Shown: one piece after another, positions 8,559 to 17,169 of the stretch
Position numbering within the stretch: the stretch's first letter is position 1
Layout of the letters: each line of letters opens with the position of its first letter
NCBI GenBank assembly: GCA_910584345.1
Contig: CAJTZX010000002.1
Location: 62,001-126,000 of the forward strand
Length of the DNA stretch: 64,000 bases
Origin: an uncultured Eubacterium sp.
Lineage (GTDB): Bacteria; Bacillota; Clostridia; Lachnospirales; Lachnospiraceae
Direction of reading: 5' to 3'
The notes under the pieces: generated by a model
Told to the model about the DNA's origin: nothing
What the model saw: only the letters and a program-made list of their open reading frames with translations
Database searches by the model: none
Made by a program: the position numbers and the translations under genes

Positions 8559-10153
8559 AGGTTATTATTATAGACGATGAAATGCTCATCCGAAAACTCA
8601 TTCGCATGAAAATGGATATGGACAAACTGCATTTGGAGCTGGCAGGCGAATATCAGGATGGCGCAGACGCTATTGAACATTTACAGGAAGTACAGCCAGA
8701 TATTATTATCAGTGATATCTGTATGCCCGAAGTAGATGGCCTGAGCTTTAGCGAAGCCTGCCTGCAATTATTTCCCGACATGAAAATTATTATTTTAACC
8801 GGATATGATAATTTCGACTACGCGAGAAGGGGCATCAAAGCAGGCGTTTTTGACTATCTGATGAAACCTGTCCGAGCGGATGAACTAAACGCTACGCTGC
8901 AGCGGGCTTGCAATGAAATTCTGCAGCTGCGTCAACAGGCTCAAAAACAAAACAAATTACTGGAAGAAATGAAACGAAACCTTCCGGCTCTTCGGGACAT
9001 TTACCTAAACCAGGCGCTATTACAGGAACTTCCTGATGATGACATGGAATCCAATCTGGAAACCTACGGCATAAAAATCAGCCATGAAACCGACTGCGGC
9101 ATTCAGCTTTGTATCATTGCTATCAAAGAAAGCATCTTCGAGCTGGAACTCACCGATCAAATTCTGGATGAAGCAAAATCCTTTTTCCAAAGTGACGCAG
9201 ATATTCTCGTATTCAGAGATCACTGGAACCGAATTGTGATCGTTGCCGGAAAAGCCGATCTGCCGTTTGCCGAATGTCTGGATCTTTTAACCGCCATGAT
9301 TCAGGAAAAATATCGCTGTCATTTCAGTCTTGGTTTATCTGAACGCTACGGTAACTGGACGTGCCTGCATCAATCGTATGTCAACGCATTGGATGACATG
9401 CAAAAAAAACATGACACCAGCCAGCAAAAATCCGCTGCTTACGGGCCATGGGATCAGCTGGCCGGGTTTCTGCAAAAAGGACTCGCTGAGGAATCTCTGG
9501 CAATCATCCGACAAATCTTTTCAGATACAGAAAGCTCTTCGAATACAGAAAGCTCTTCGAATACAGAAAGCTCTTCGAATACAGAAAACTCTTCGAATGC
9601 AGAAAACTCTTCGAATGCAGAAAGCTCTTCGGATACTCTGCAAAAGAAATGTATCCGAAGCTTCCAAAAACTGTATCTGGATCTGGAAATCAATCCGGCC
9701 GGCGTCCGGTTTGACAAAGGACTTAAGTGGTGCCATACAATCCATCAATTAAATCGATGCGTAACAGGTATTGTTACCGAACTGACCGTCAGAAAAAAAT
9801 CCACACTCGACTGTCGGTATAGCGAGCTTATTACACAAGCCATTTCCTATATGGCTGCACATATGCAAAACGAACAGCTGAACCTGAATTTTCTGGCAAA
9901 TGTCTTTTGCGTAAGCAGCGGCTATCTCAGCCGCTTAATCAAACAGTATACCGGAAGGAATTATGGCGATATCCTTTCTGATTTCCGTTTTCTGAAAATG
10001 CTCGAACTTATGAACACAACCGATCAAAAAGATTGTGATATTGGCGTTCAGATTGGAATTCACGATGCGCATTACCTAAGCATCTGGTTTAAAAAAATGT
10101 CCGGCTGCTCTGTAACCGAATACCGGAAGACAATCAGCCAAAAAACAAAATAA
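8546..10153 (+). CDS. YesN-type response regulator (receiver + AraC HTH)
   Basis: 535 residues. Receiver domain 1-120 with acidic pair D10/D11, phospho-acceptor D57 in ISDICMPEVDG and the conserved lysine in LMKP. The C-terminal AraC HTH (about 430-530) contains LANVFCVSSGYLSRLIKQYTG. Between them a Ser/Asn/Glu stretch at residues 327-362 is encoded by an 18-bp tandem repeat, which is unusual for the family. TTAGGAG lies before the ATG inside the kinase gene. It probably activates the ABC importer directly downstream. Confidence 0.92.
   Translation: MEKLKVIIIDDEMLIRKLIRMKMDMDKLHLELAGEYQDGADAIEHLQEVQPDIIISDICMPEVDGLSFSEACLQLFPDMKIIILTGYDNFDYARRGIKAGVFDYLMKPVRADELNATLQRACNEILQLRQQAQKQNKLLEEMKRNLPALRDIYLNQALLQELPDDDMESNLETYGIKISHETDCGIQLCIIAIKESIFELELTDQILDEAKSFFQSDADILVFRDHWNRIVIVAGKADLPFAECLDLLTAMIQEKYRCHFSLGLSERYGNWTCLHQSYVNALDDMQKKHDTSQQKSAAYGPWDQLAGFLQKGLAEESLAIIRQIFSDTESSSNTESSSNTESSSNTENSSNAENSSNAESSSDTLQKKCIRSFQKLYLDLEINPAGVRFDKGLKWCHTIHQLNRCVTGIVTELTVRKKSTLDCRYSELITQAISYMAAHMQNEQLNLNFLANVFCVSSGYLSRLIKQYTGRNYGDILSDFRFLKMLELMNTTDQKDCDIGVQIGIHDAHYLSIWFKKMSGCSVTEYRKTISQKTK
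9524..9631 (+). repeat. 18-bp in-frame minisatellite (six units) in the regulator gene
   Basis: Six consecutive units like AATACAGAAAGCTCTTCG, differing at a few positions (G/A at base 1, A/G at 4, G/A at 11). Each encodes six residues of NTESSS type. Gain or loss of units would keep the reading frame. Confidence 0.95.
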
Positions 10154-10170
10154 TGAATTGCCACCGAATC

Positions 10171-10231
10171 AAAAAGCAGGAAAATGAAACATTCTCTGAT
10201 AGTTTGTGAATGTATCTGTCTGCTTTTTTTT
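10171..10231 (+). terminator. Terminator/attenuator between regulator and binding-protein genes
   Basis: AAAAAGCAG (10171-10179) pairs with CTGCTTTTT (10220-10228), with an inner ACATTC/GAATGT stem, ending in eight T. A TATAAT-like box follows at 10234, suggesting a separate start for the importer. Confidence 0.7.
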
Positions 10232-10292
10232 CGTATAATATGCAATAAGAAGAACATCTGTTACAACTATTTATTTCAGAGGAGGAAAAATC

Positions 10293-11654
10293 ATGAAAAA
10301 GATACTGAAAAAAGTGGGAGCCTTGCTGTTAACAGCTGCTATGACACTTCCCTTAACTGCATGCGGTTCCGGCAGTTCGGACACGCCGGATACCAAAAAA
10401 GAGAGCAGCGTATCAGACACAGGCAGCGACGGCGCCGATAGCGGCAGTTCCGAAGAACAGATCACTTTGACTATCTGGCATCAGTCTGTTGCCGATACCG
10501 ACCCGGTCAAAAAGATTATTGAGGATTCCGTCACCGAATACCATGAGCTGCATCCAAATATTACGATTGAGCAGGACGGCGTAACCGGCGAACAGTACAA
10601 AACAAAAATTAAAACTGCCTTTGCCGCAGGAGAAGCCCCTGACATTTCTTATATGTTCAGCGGCGGAAGCTTTGTAAAACCATATATTGACGCCGAATAT
10701 TTACTTCCTATCGATGAATATATCAGCGAAGAGACAAAAAGCAAAGTACTTCCTGGTATGCTGGACGGATGTACGTTTGACGGTAAACTCTACACGCTGC
10801 CAACCGTAACGTTTCTTGCTAATCTATACTGCAATACGGAAATGTTTGATAAAGCCGGCGCCAAGCTGCCGACAAACTGGACGGAACTTTTAGATGCTGT
10901 CGACAAGCTCAACGCAGCAGGCTATACACCGATTATGATGGGAGAAAAAGACCGTTGGCCAGGTATGTACTGGTATGATATCGTATCCGCAAGGACAGCC
11001 GGAAACAAAGCTCTGGAAGAAGCCTTTGCCGATCCGTCCAAATTCAATTCTGAACCATTTATTCAGGCCGCAGAAAAAATGCAGGAACTGGTTAATGCCA
11101 AAGCATTTAATGATAATATGATGAGCATGAGTTACGATGAAATGGTAGAGGGCTTTGCTGCCGGACAAGGCGCAATGCTGTTCCAGGCAAATTGGGTGCA
11201 TCCTTCTATCCAGGCCGAAACTGCTGCGACAAAAGATAAAGTAACCTGTATCTCTTTCCCTGTTATTGAAGGAACAGCCGGAAGCGCAACAGAATTTTCA
11301 GGCGGCAGTTCAGACGGTTACTATATTAATGCAAACTGTGAACATCCAAAAGAAGCAGTCGAATACTTATCTTATCTAAGTGAAAAAATCGGCAGAGTCG
11401 GCTATCAGATGGGCGCCGGACTTCCTTGCTGGAATACAGAAGGTGTGGATACATCTTCTCTGACTACACTGGATACGGAATCCGCAGCTTTAATGGAAAC
11501 AGGCACTTCCTATATTACCTGGTGGGATAATATCTTCCCGGCAGAAGCTTCCGAAACTTATAAAGATCTTGTTGCCCAGCTGATGGCATTCAAAATTACT
11601 CCGGAAGAATTTGCAGAAGGAATGTCCAAACTATCTCCATCTGAGTTTTATTAA
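10293..11654 (+). CDS. Sugar ABC transporter solute-binding lipoprotein
   Basis: 453 residues. A lipoprotein signal ends in the lipobox LTAC with C24, followed by a Ser/Gly/Asp-rich tether and a family-1 extracellular binding domain (LTIWHQS, then DGKLYTLPTVTF, and the hinge region near ANWVHPS). Lipidated outside the membrane, it captures an oligosaccharide and delivers it to the two permeases encoded next. GGAGGAAAAATC precedes the ATG. No ATPase gene is nearby, so a shared MsmK-type ATPase elsewhere is presumably used, as is usual for these importers. Confidence 0.93.
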   Translation: MKKILKKVGALLLTAAMTLPLTACGSGSSDTPDTKKESSVSDTGSDGADSGSSEEQITLTIWHQSVADTDPVKKIIEDSVTEYHELHPNITIEQDGVTGEQYKTKIKTAFAAGEAPDISYMFSGGSFVKPYIDAEYLLPIDEYISEETKSKVLPGMLDGCTFDGKLYTLPTVTFLANLYCNTEMFDKAGAKLPTNWTELLDAVDKLNAAGYTPIMMGEKDRWPGMYWYDIVSARTAGNKALEEAFADPSKFNSEPFIQAAEKMQELVNAKAFNDNMMSMSYDEMVEGFAAGQGAMLFQANWVHPSIQAETAATKDKVTCISFPVIEGTAGSATEFSGGSSDGYYINANCEHPKEAVEYLSYLSEKIGRVGYQMGAGLPCWNTEGVDTSSLTTLDTESAALMETGTSYITWWDNIFPAEASETYKDLVAQLMAFKITPEEFAEGMSKLSPSEFY

Positions 11655-11683
11655 TCTCATCCCTTACAAGGATATTTGATTCC

Positions 11684-11722
11684 AAGGCAGCTGTTTTGCT
11701 CCGTCTGAACCGCTGCCTTTTT
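11684..11722 (+). terminator. Hairpin terminator between binding protein and permeases
   Basis: AAGGCAGC (11684-11691) pairs with GCTGCCTT (11712-11719) and is followed by a T run. Partial read-through here would give more binding protein than permease, a common arrangement. Confidence 0.75.
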
Positions 11723-11751
11723 TATTTCAAAAAAGAAAGGAGATGCGCCAA

Positions 11752-12627
11752 ATGCATAAAATATTATCCAATAAAAAAGCAATCGTATTATTTCTGTTTC
11801 CGACAGTCCTGCTGATTTCCGTATTTGTCGTTGTCCCGATCTGTATGTCTGTTTATTACAGTATGCTGGACTGGGATGGCATCGGCAAAGGCATGTTTAT
11901 CGGTTTGCAGAATTATATCGATATGCTTTCCGATACACGTTTTACCAGCTCTATAAAAAATTCTTTATTATATGCCGCATTTTCACTGTTTTTGCAGCTT
12001 CCATTTTCTCTGCTGCTCGCCATAGTAGTTGCAAATGTATCCCGCGGGGAAAAATTTTACCGCACAACATTTTTTATCCCCGTCATTATTTCCGGTGTTG
12101 TGATCGGACAGCTCTGGCAAAAAATCTATAATGGAGATTACGGCCTGTTAAACGCCGTCCTTGGAATGTTTGGCATCGAAGGCCAGGACTGGCTTGGGCA
12201 GGAAAACACCGCTCTGCTCGCCGCTTTTGTCCCAAATCTGTGGCAGTACATAGGATATCATATGCTCATCATGTATGCCGGCATTAAATCCATCTCTCCG
12301 GATATTAATGAAGCAGCTAAAATCGACGGTGCAAACAAAATCCAGACCGCATTTCGAATTACAATACCTTTATTAAAACCGATTCTGCAGGTATGTATTA
12401 CCTTTTCCTTAATCGGCGCTTTAAAGATCTTTGACCTGATCTACGTATTAACCGGAGGCGGGCCTTTCTTCTCCACAGAAGTACCGACCATCTATATGTA
12501 CAAAACTGTTTTTGATTCGTTTAATTACGGTTACGGAAGCGCCATTTCCATTTTTGTCATATTGGAATGTCTGATTTTAACGATCGTACTCAGACTGTTT
12601 TTCAGAGAAAAGGGGGAAACATCATGA
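11752..12627 (+). CDS. Sugar ABC transporter permease (MalF/UgpA type)
   Basis: 291 residues, six predicted membrane helices, starting with MHKILSNKK and a hydrophobic helix at about 10-32. The EAA loop reads NEAAKIDGANKIQTAFRI (E187), the cytoplasmic contact with the ATPase. The ATG at 11752 is 10 bases from GAAAGGAG; the in-frame ATG nine bases earlier abuts that site and is unlikely. The stop overlaps the next start as ATGA, so the two permeases are coupled. Confidence 0.93.
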   Translation: MHKILSNKKAIVLFLFPTVLLISVFVVVPICMSVYYSMLDWDGIGKGMFIGLQNYIDMLSDTRFTSSIKNSLLYAAFSLFLQLPFSLLLAIVVANVSRGEKFYRTTFFIPVIISGVVIGQLWQKIYNGDYGLLNAVLGMFGIEGQDWLGQENTALLAAFVPNLWQYIGYHMLIMYAGIKSISPDINEAAKIDGANKIQTAFRITIPLLKPILQVCITFSLIGALKIFDLIYVLTGGGPFFSTEVPTIYMYKTVFDSFNYGYGSAISIFVILECLILTIVLRLFFREKGETS

Positions 12628-13463
12628 ACCAGAAAACTTCAAATAAAATAAAAACGATACTTACACATGCTCTTCTGCTGATATTTGCTTTTATTCAGAT
12701 ATTTCCTATTTTCTGGCTGTTTGGATTTTCTTTAAAAGACAACAGCGAAATCTTTGGCGGCAACATCGCCGGACTGCCGCAGCACTGGAGATTTGAAAAC
12801 TACGCAAACGCTTTTTTTAACGCAAATATCATTCAATATTTTTTCAACAGCGTACTCGTTACCGGAGCAACCATTATCATCACGCTTGCCGCGGCAGCCA
12901 CCGCCGCCTACGCAATATCCCGCATGATCTGGCGCGGCCGGGAGACGATGTTAAAAATCATCCTTTTGGGAATGATGGTGCCGATTCACGCCGCTTTGCT
13001 TCCGCTGTTTATTATTTTAAGCAAAGCCCATCTGTTAAATTCCTACTGGTCACTCATTATTCCATATGTGGCCTTCGGTCTGCCAATGGCAATATACTTA
13101 TTTACCAGCTTTTTTGCCTCTCTTCCAAGAGAAATGGAGGAAGCCGCCGCCATTGACGGCTGCGGCATTTATTCGATGTTCCTGCGAATCATTTTTCCAC
13201 TGATTCGTCCTGCGCTTGCAACTGTGAGCATCTTTACATTTATTTCCTCCTGGAATGAACTGATGTTTGCCGTCACCTTTATTAACAAAGCCGAATATAA
13301 AACACTGACCGTCGGCATTATGTCCATGGTTGGCGCCTATACTACAAAATGGGGCGAAATCGGAGCCGGGCTGATGATTGCTACCATTCCAACCGTACTT
13401 GTATATCTGCTGTTAAGTGAACAAGTGCAGAACAGTCTTGTCGCCGGCGCTGTAAAAGGGTAA
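12624..13463 (+). CDS. Sugar ABC transporter permease (MalG/UgpE type)
   Basis: 279 residues, six helices, EAA loop EEAAAIDGCGIYSMFLRI (E173). The start at 12624 overlaps the upstream permease stop and is preceded by AGGGGGAAAC; a longer in-frame extension upstream lacks a ribosome site. Together with the other permease it forms the transmembrane channel of a carbohydrate-uptake-1 importer. Confidence 0.93.
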   Translation: MNQKTSNKIKTILTHALLLIFAFIQIFPIFWLFGFSLKDNSEIFGGNIAGLPQHWRFENYANAFFNANIIQYFFNSVLVTGATIIITLAAAATAAYAISRMIWRGRETMLKIILLGMMVPIHAALLPLFIILSKAHLLNSYWSLIIPYVAFGLPMAIYLFTSFFASLPREMEEAAAIDGCGIYSMFLRIIFPLIRPALATVSIFTFISSWNELMFAVTFINKAEYKTLTVGIMSMVGAYTTKWGEIGAGLMIATIPTVLVYLLLSEQVQNSLVAGAVKG

Positions 13464-13482
13464 TCCATAAAATATCCTATAT

Positions 13483-13512
13483 GTGGCAGTAGTATTTTAA
13501 ATATTACTGCCA
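13483..13512. terminator. Hairpin between convergent permease and rpiR genes
   Basis: GTGGCAGTAGTATTT and AAATATTACTGCCAC form a stem of about 13 pairs with one G-T pair. It sits in the only spacer between two convergent genes, so it probably ends transcription from both sides, though the T tract is short. Confidence 0.6.
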
Positions 13513-13543
13513 CTTTGCAGATTTCGTATAACTCAGGGAATAC

Positions 13544-14386
13544 CTATTCATCTTCCATTCGACTTTTCTGTGCAAAAGGAGCAATCTTTTGAAACATTTC
13601 CAGAGACTTCTTATCCTCATTCAGGAAATTTAAAAATATAACGTCAAAAAGCATCAAAATAAAGATTTCCCGCGTAATAGTATCATTGTTTTCCAGCGAA
13701 CTGGTTTTGGGAATCAGAAAAACAATGTCTGCGTATGCAGAGCAGATCGATTTTTCATAGTTGGAGATCAATGCAATAAAACTATCGTTTTGGATAATTT
13801 CCCCAAGCGCTTCAGCAAGCGAATGCCTGTTCCCGGAAAAGGTAATAATAAGAAACAGTTCTTCGTGCGTAGCAAGACTGGCTCGGAATTTCAGGGCATC
13901 TCTCGTCGTGATTGCCTGTACATCCATACCCAGCAACGTAAATTTGTTTGTCGCAAGTTCGGCGACATTTCGATTTTGGTCAAGACCAACGATATAGATG
14001 CGTTTTGCCTTTAGCATCTGTTTTCTTAATATATCGATATGATCCGGTTTTATCATTTTAAAAAGCGCTTCTGTTAAAATATTATAGTCCTGCATTAATA
14101 AAGTATACGCATTATGGCTAATGATAGTACTCTCTTTATCAAGCTCATTTTGTAACGTATACTTTAGTTCACTCAATCCTGAAAAACCTACTTTTTGTGC
14201 AAATCGTACAATACTGGCATCAGAGACATTAATTTTTGTAGCCAAATTTTGAGCGCTTCCAGCCAGAAATTCCTGGGGTGAATTTTTCATAAACTGAACA
14301 ATTTTCCAGTCAGTTTTCGTAAACTGATTTGACATACCGTCTATGCGGGACATCAGTGAAAATAAGCCTTTTTTTTCATTTTTCAT
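13544..14386 (-). CDS. RpiR/MurR-family transcriptional regulator
   Basis: 280 residues: an N-terminal HTH (about 1-77; LATKINVSDASIVRFAQKVGF) and a sugar-phosphate-binding SIS domain (about 105-250; RIYIVGLDQNRNVAELA). GGAGACTTAACTT precedes the ATG. Family members respond to phosphosugars. It is divergent from remnants of a mannose-family PTS operon across an array of TGTAG/CTACA half-sites, so it was probably that operon's regulator and may now control mainly itself. Confidence 0.9.
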   Translation of the reverse strand: MKNEKKGLFSLMSRIDGMSNQFTKTDWKIVQFMKNSPQEFLAGSAQNLATKINVSDASIVRFAQKVGFSGLSELKYTLQNELDKESTIISHNAYTLLMQDYNILTEALFKMIKPDHIDILRKQMLKAKRIYIVGLDQNRNVAELATNKFTLLGMDVQAITTRDALKFRASLATHEELFLIITFSGNRHSLAEALGEIIQNDSFIALISNYEKSICSAYADIVFLIPKTSSLENNDTITREIFILMLFDVIFLNFLNEDKKSLEMFQKIAPFAQKSRMEDE

Positions 14387-14471
14387 AAGTTAAGTCTCCA
14401 AAAAACTGAAAATAATGCGGATGATAGTTACTTTATATAATAACAATAGAAATCTGAAATAGCAAGTATAA

Positions 14472-14565
14472 TGTAATCTGCTACAAAAATGTAGTAAATT
14501 ACAAAATTGTAGCAAAATGACAAAATTATAAGTCAATATTGAAAAATGAAGTGTAATATGCTACA
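14472..14565. promoter_or_regulatory. Array of four dyads, likely RpiR operators
   Basis: Four paired half-sites, each with a 4-base spacer: TGTAATCTGCTACA (14472-14485), CTACAAAAATGTAG (14481-14494, sharing its first half), TTACAAAATTGTAG (14499-14512) and TGTAATATGCTACA (14552-14565). They lie between rpiR and the PTS remnant. Confidence 0.65.
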
Positions 14566-14580
14566 TTTTATTTAAATGAA

Positions 14581-15087
14581 ATGGCCGTTTCTAAATTGTT
14601 AATAATAAAAGGTGTAGCTATCTTTATGGGCTGTTACTACTGGTTCTGCAGACTTCGTCTTGGTTATACGCTTTCCTCCGCACTGCTTCAGCCTGTTACA
14701 ATTGCAGTATTTGTAGGACTGATTACAGGCGATATGTCAAATGCTATGAAAATCGGAGCCGGCCTTCAGCTTGTCTATCTAGGGGTAACTTCAACTCCAG
14801 GCGGAAACGTTCCAAGTGACCCAGCATTAGCCGGATGTATCGCCATTCCTCTTGGAGTAGCGGCCGGAATGAATCCAGAAACGGCAATTGCACTAGCGAT
14901 CCCATTTGGCGTCATAGGCGTATTTGTAGACCAGGCAGGCGCAGAACTTTCAAACTCTTATGAAAGATTGCAGAGTCTTGTATTCTGTGCATCCATGACT
15001 CCGATCCTTAAAAAATTATATTCTACAGATGAAGAATTAAGCGAAGCGCTGAAAAGACATCTGGTATTTCAAACCAAAACATATTAA
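14581..15087 (+). pseudogene. Mannose-family PTS EIIC-EIID deletion remnant
   Basis: 168 codons. Residues 1-118 match the first half of a mannose/sorbose-family EIIC membrane subunit (CRLRLGYTLS, GLITGDMSNAMKIGAGLQL, GGNVPSDPALAG). From about 120 the text switches to the N-terminal part of an EIID subunit (NSYERLQSLVFCASM, ALKRHLVF) and stops a few residues later. EIIC normally has about 250 residues and EIID about 280, so one or more deletions fused the two. No clear ribosome site precedes the ATG. The fused product cannot be a working permease. Confidence 0.75.
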
Positions 15088-15550
15088 CCAAGCATTCACT
15101 GCAGGCGGATACACAAGAACTCTGACAGGTGAAGGACCTTTTATGAACTCCATGGTTGCTCCATGTGGAAAACCGGGATATGTGAAAATATCCACCGGAT
15201 ACCTTGCAAAAGAAGAAAAGCCTGCCATTGTACCTGTTGCAACAGTAATTGCTATGGCAAAAGAAGAAGGCGCCGACTCTTTAAAATATTTTCCAATGGG
15301 AGGCTTAAAATGTCGGGAAGAATACGAAGCTGTAGCCAAATCGTGCGCAGAACATGATTTTAACCTGGAACCGACAGGCGGCATCGATTTGGATAATTTT
15401 AAAGAAATTCTCTCCATCGCTGTCAACGCAGGTGTAAAAAAAGTAATCCCACACGTATATTCCTCCATTATTGATAAAGAAACAGGCTTAACGAATGTAG
15501 ACGACGTGAAAGCTCTTTATGCAATGATACAAGAAGTTGTTCCATCATAG
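15080..15550 (+). pseudogene. KDGP aldolase (DgaF-like) C-terminal remnant
   Basis: Open frame of 156 codons without a natural start, in a different frame from the EIIC-EIID remnant. It reads HINQAFTAGGYTRTL, then CGKPGYVKISTG, GADSLKYFPMGGLK, EPTGGIDLDNFKEIL and VIPHVYSSI, matching the C-terminal two thirds of DgaF-type 2-dehydro-3-deoxy-phosphogluconate aldolase (PF07071; about 245 residues when intact). The N-terminal third is missing. An internal ATG at 15143 could give 135 residues but would lack part of the barrel. Order EIIC, EIID, aldolase is collinear with a dga-type operon. Confidence 0.72.
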
Positions 15551-15587
15551 ATATATCATAAAATAAACTCATACCCCAATGATTGAA

Positions 15588-15626
15588 AAGAGGAGAAGGT
15601 GATAATTATTATCACTTTCTCCTCTT
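15588..15626. terminator. Long hairpin between PTS remnant and SecB-like gene
   Basis: AAGAGGAGAA.GTGATAA and TTATCAC.TTCTCCTCTT arms form a stem of about 17 pairs around a very short loop. It separates the convergent aldolase remnant and the GNAT-SecB operon and could terminate both. Confidence 0.75.
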
Positions 15627-15694
15627 AAAATCTTACATACAACCGAAAACACTGACAAATATAGTAATCTCGGCAATTACCCAATGTTAATATT

Positions 15695-16090
15695 CTACTC
15701 GGCTTTTTGAGCAAAACTAATAAACGGAATATCATAGGCCTTTGTTGGAGAACTATTGGTAACAGATGCTACTATAGGACGTAAATATCCGATTAATAAT
15801 GCAGGAGCATTTTGTGTTAATAATTTATCTACTTCAACATCTGTATATTCCCCTTCGTCCCAGAAAAAATTGGCCATCTCTTCTGCTTTTAAATAAAATG
15901 GCATAGACACATCAGAAGATCCGATTAAAACATTAACTCTTACTATCGCTTCCGGTTTTGAAGTGTTCTTGGATACATTTGTTTCCACACGTACTGAAAT
16001 TTTTATCTCATTATCTTCGTTAAATGATTCATTAATCTTAAAATCCAAATTTGTTAAAACAGGACTTGTAAATTGAAAATTGCTTATCAT
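15695..16090 (-). CDS. SecB-like chaperone
   Basis: 131 residues resembling the SecB/SecB-like family (PF02556). Three central beta strands (KISVRVETNVS, EAIVRVNVLIG) lead to the diagnostic block NAPALLIGYLRPIVASVT near 95-112 and a C-terminal IPFISF. Firmicutes generally lack the export chaperone SecB, and lone SecB-like proteins in such genomes are usually associated with toxin-antitoxin loci. AAAGGGG precedes the start. It is the last gene of an operon after a GNAT and an unknown protein, 12 bases downstream of the latter, so a role in stabilising that protein is plausible. Confidence 0.75.
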   Translation of the reverse strand: MISNFQFTSPVLTNLDFKINESFNEDNEIKISVRVETNVSKNTSKPEAIVRVNVLIGSSDVSMPFYLKAEEMANFFWDEGEYTDVEVDKLLTQNAPALLIGYLRPIVASVTNSSPTKAYDIPFISFAQKAE

Positions 16091-16102
16091 ATATTTACCC
16101 CT

Positions 16103-16558
16103 TTATGCAACCTCATAACAACTGCTGTCTTCAGACACACAAAACTTCTGCTGCCCTATTGCTTGTATTCTGAAAATATATTCATTCTTAGGCAAATCAC
16201 CATGATTATTTATAAATTCGTCCTTATATCCTGTAAATTGAGTCTCATTTTCAAATACTGCTTTTATATACTGCTGATATACAGTATTTACACTTACCCG
16301 AATATCTTTTCTTTGAATTGGGCACTCTTCTATAAGTATTTGCAAACTATTATCCGATTCTAAAAAAGATAAATCTAAATCTTCTATCTCTGCCGTAAAT
16401 CCACTATCACCCATTGAAATAATATGGATTTGTTCACCATGTGCAAAAAAATTCTTTCTTTTATTTACAAGTTCGCAGGCAGGTGAATTTAGCACCCTTA
16501 TTAATTCCTTTGATTCCTCTGTTGATAACTCAAAATCCAAGTTCTTATTTATAAACAT
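16103..16558 (-). CDS. Unknown protein of the GNAT-SecB operon (candidate antitoxin)
   Basis: 151 residues from the ATG at 16558, which has GAGAGGAG eight bases upstream; a longer frame reaches into the GNAT gene. No recognised domain, no helix-turn-helix and no ribbon-helix-helix. It begins MFINKNLDFELSTEESKELI, appears mixed alpha/beta and soluble, with a Cys pair near the end. It starts one base after the GNAT stop. By position it occupies the antitoxin slot of a toxin-antitoxin-chaperone operon; that is inference only. Confidence 0.7.
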   Translation of the reverse strand: MFINKNLDFELSTEESKELIRVLNSPACELVNKRKNFFAHGEQIHIISMGDSGFTAEIEDLDLSFLESDNSLQILIEECPIQRKDIRVSVNTVYQQYIKAVFENETQFTGYKDEFINNHGDLPKNEYIFRIQAIGQQKFCVSEDSSCYEVA

Positions 16559-16559
16559 A

Positions 16560-17105
16560 TTAAACGCTCCTCTCTTCAAAATATTTTTCCATTCGCTTTT
16601 TATTATCATCTGTTAAACAATCAATATACATACAAACTACTGAACTATCATTTTCTAAATCTTTTTCATTAAATGGTAAAAAACCATTCTTTATATACCA
16701 TGAATATTTATCTTTTAAAGCATCTATTGTAATAAGTCTAATTGGCCATATTTTAGCTAAATTACGTATGTTTTTTACAAGTACATTTAAAACAGAAGTT
16801 CCTATTTTATGTTTTTGGTATTTTTCATCAACTGCCAAAAAATGAATGTGTATGGAATAATAATTGTTCAGGTTTTCGTCATAACAACCGTTTACTGCTT
16901 CTTCACACTTTGCTATTAACACCTTTTCAAATCTTATCATATAATAACCTAATACCAATCCCGACTTCGTACAAAATTTATATGCATAACCATGCTGCAA
17001 TATCGTTTGATAATATGCATTCATTACCATTTTTTCAATAGAACTGTTTCCGCAGATAAAATCATCAATTTCTTTATCTAATAATGTAAATTCAATTTCT
17101 GCCAT
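16560..17105 (-). CDS. GNAT acetyltransferase (candidate toxin)
   Basis: 181 residues with a GNAT fold: strand YYSIHIHFLAV (82-92), an acetyl-CoA loop EKYQKHKIGTSVL (94-106), and WYIKNGFLPF with Y137 at the usual catalytic/oxyanion tyrosine position seen in TacT/AtaT-type toxins. Ordinary GNATs share these traits. AGGAGAAGG precedes the ATG. First gene of a tight three-gene operon with its own consensus promoter and a dyad at the start site. Acetylation of aminoacyl-tRNA, as in GNAT toxins, is a hypothesis; a metabolic acetyltransferase is possible. Confidence 0.82.
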   Translation of the reverse strand: MAEIEFTLLDKEIDDFICGNSSIEKMVMNAYYQTILQHGYAYKFCTKSGLVLGYYMIRFEKVLIAKCEEAVNGCYDENLNNYYSIHIHFLAVDEKYQKHKIGTSVLNVLVKNIRNLAKIWPIRLITIDALKDKYSWYIKNGFLPFNEKDLENDSSVVCMYIDCLTDDNKKRMEKYFEERSV

Positions 17106-17124
17106 AGACCTTCTCCTGTATAAT

Positions 17125-17137
17125 TGTAGAAGCTACA
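17125..17137. promoter_or_regulatory. Dyad at the GNAT operon start site
   Basis: TGTAGAAGCTACA, a 5-bp inverted repeat with a 3-base centre, covering the predicted transcription start between the -10 box and the ribosome site. The position suits a repressor operator. Confidence 0.5.
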
Positions 17138-17140
17138 CAT

Positions 17141-17169
17141 ATTCTATCTTTCAAGACTTTCGATGTCAA
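17141..17169 (-). promoter_or_regulatory. Strong promoter of the GNAT-SecB operon
   Basis: Minus strand TTGACA (17164-17169), exactly 17 bases, TAGAAT (17141-17146). It is one of the closest matches to the sigma-A consensus in the window. Confidence 0.8.

Noticed and set aside
9454..9748. Repeat-rich reading frames on the minus strand opposite the response regulator
   Set aside because: They exist only because the 18-bp repeat is open in several frames; no ribosome sites and the plus-strand gene is clear.
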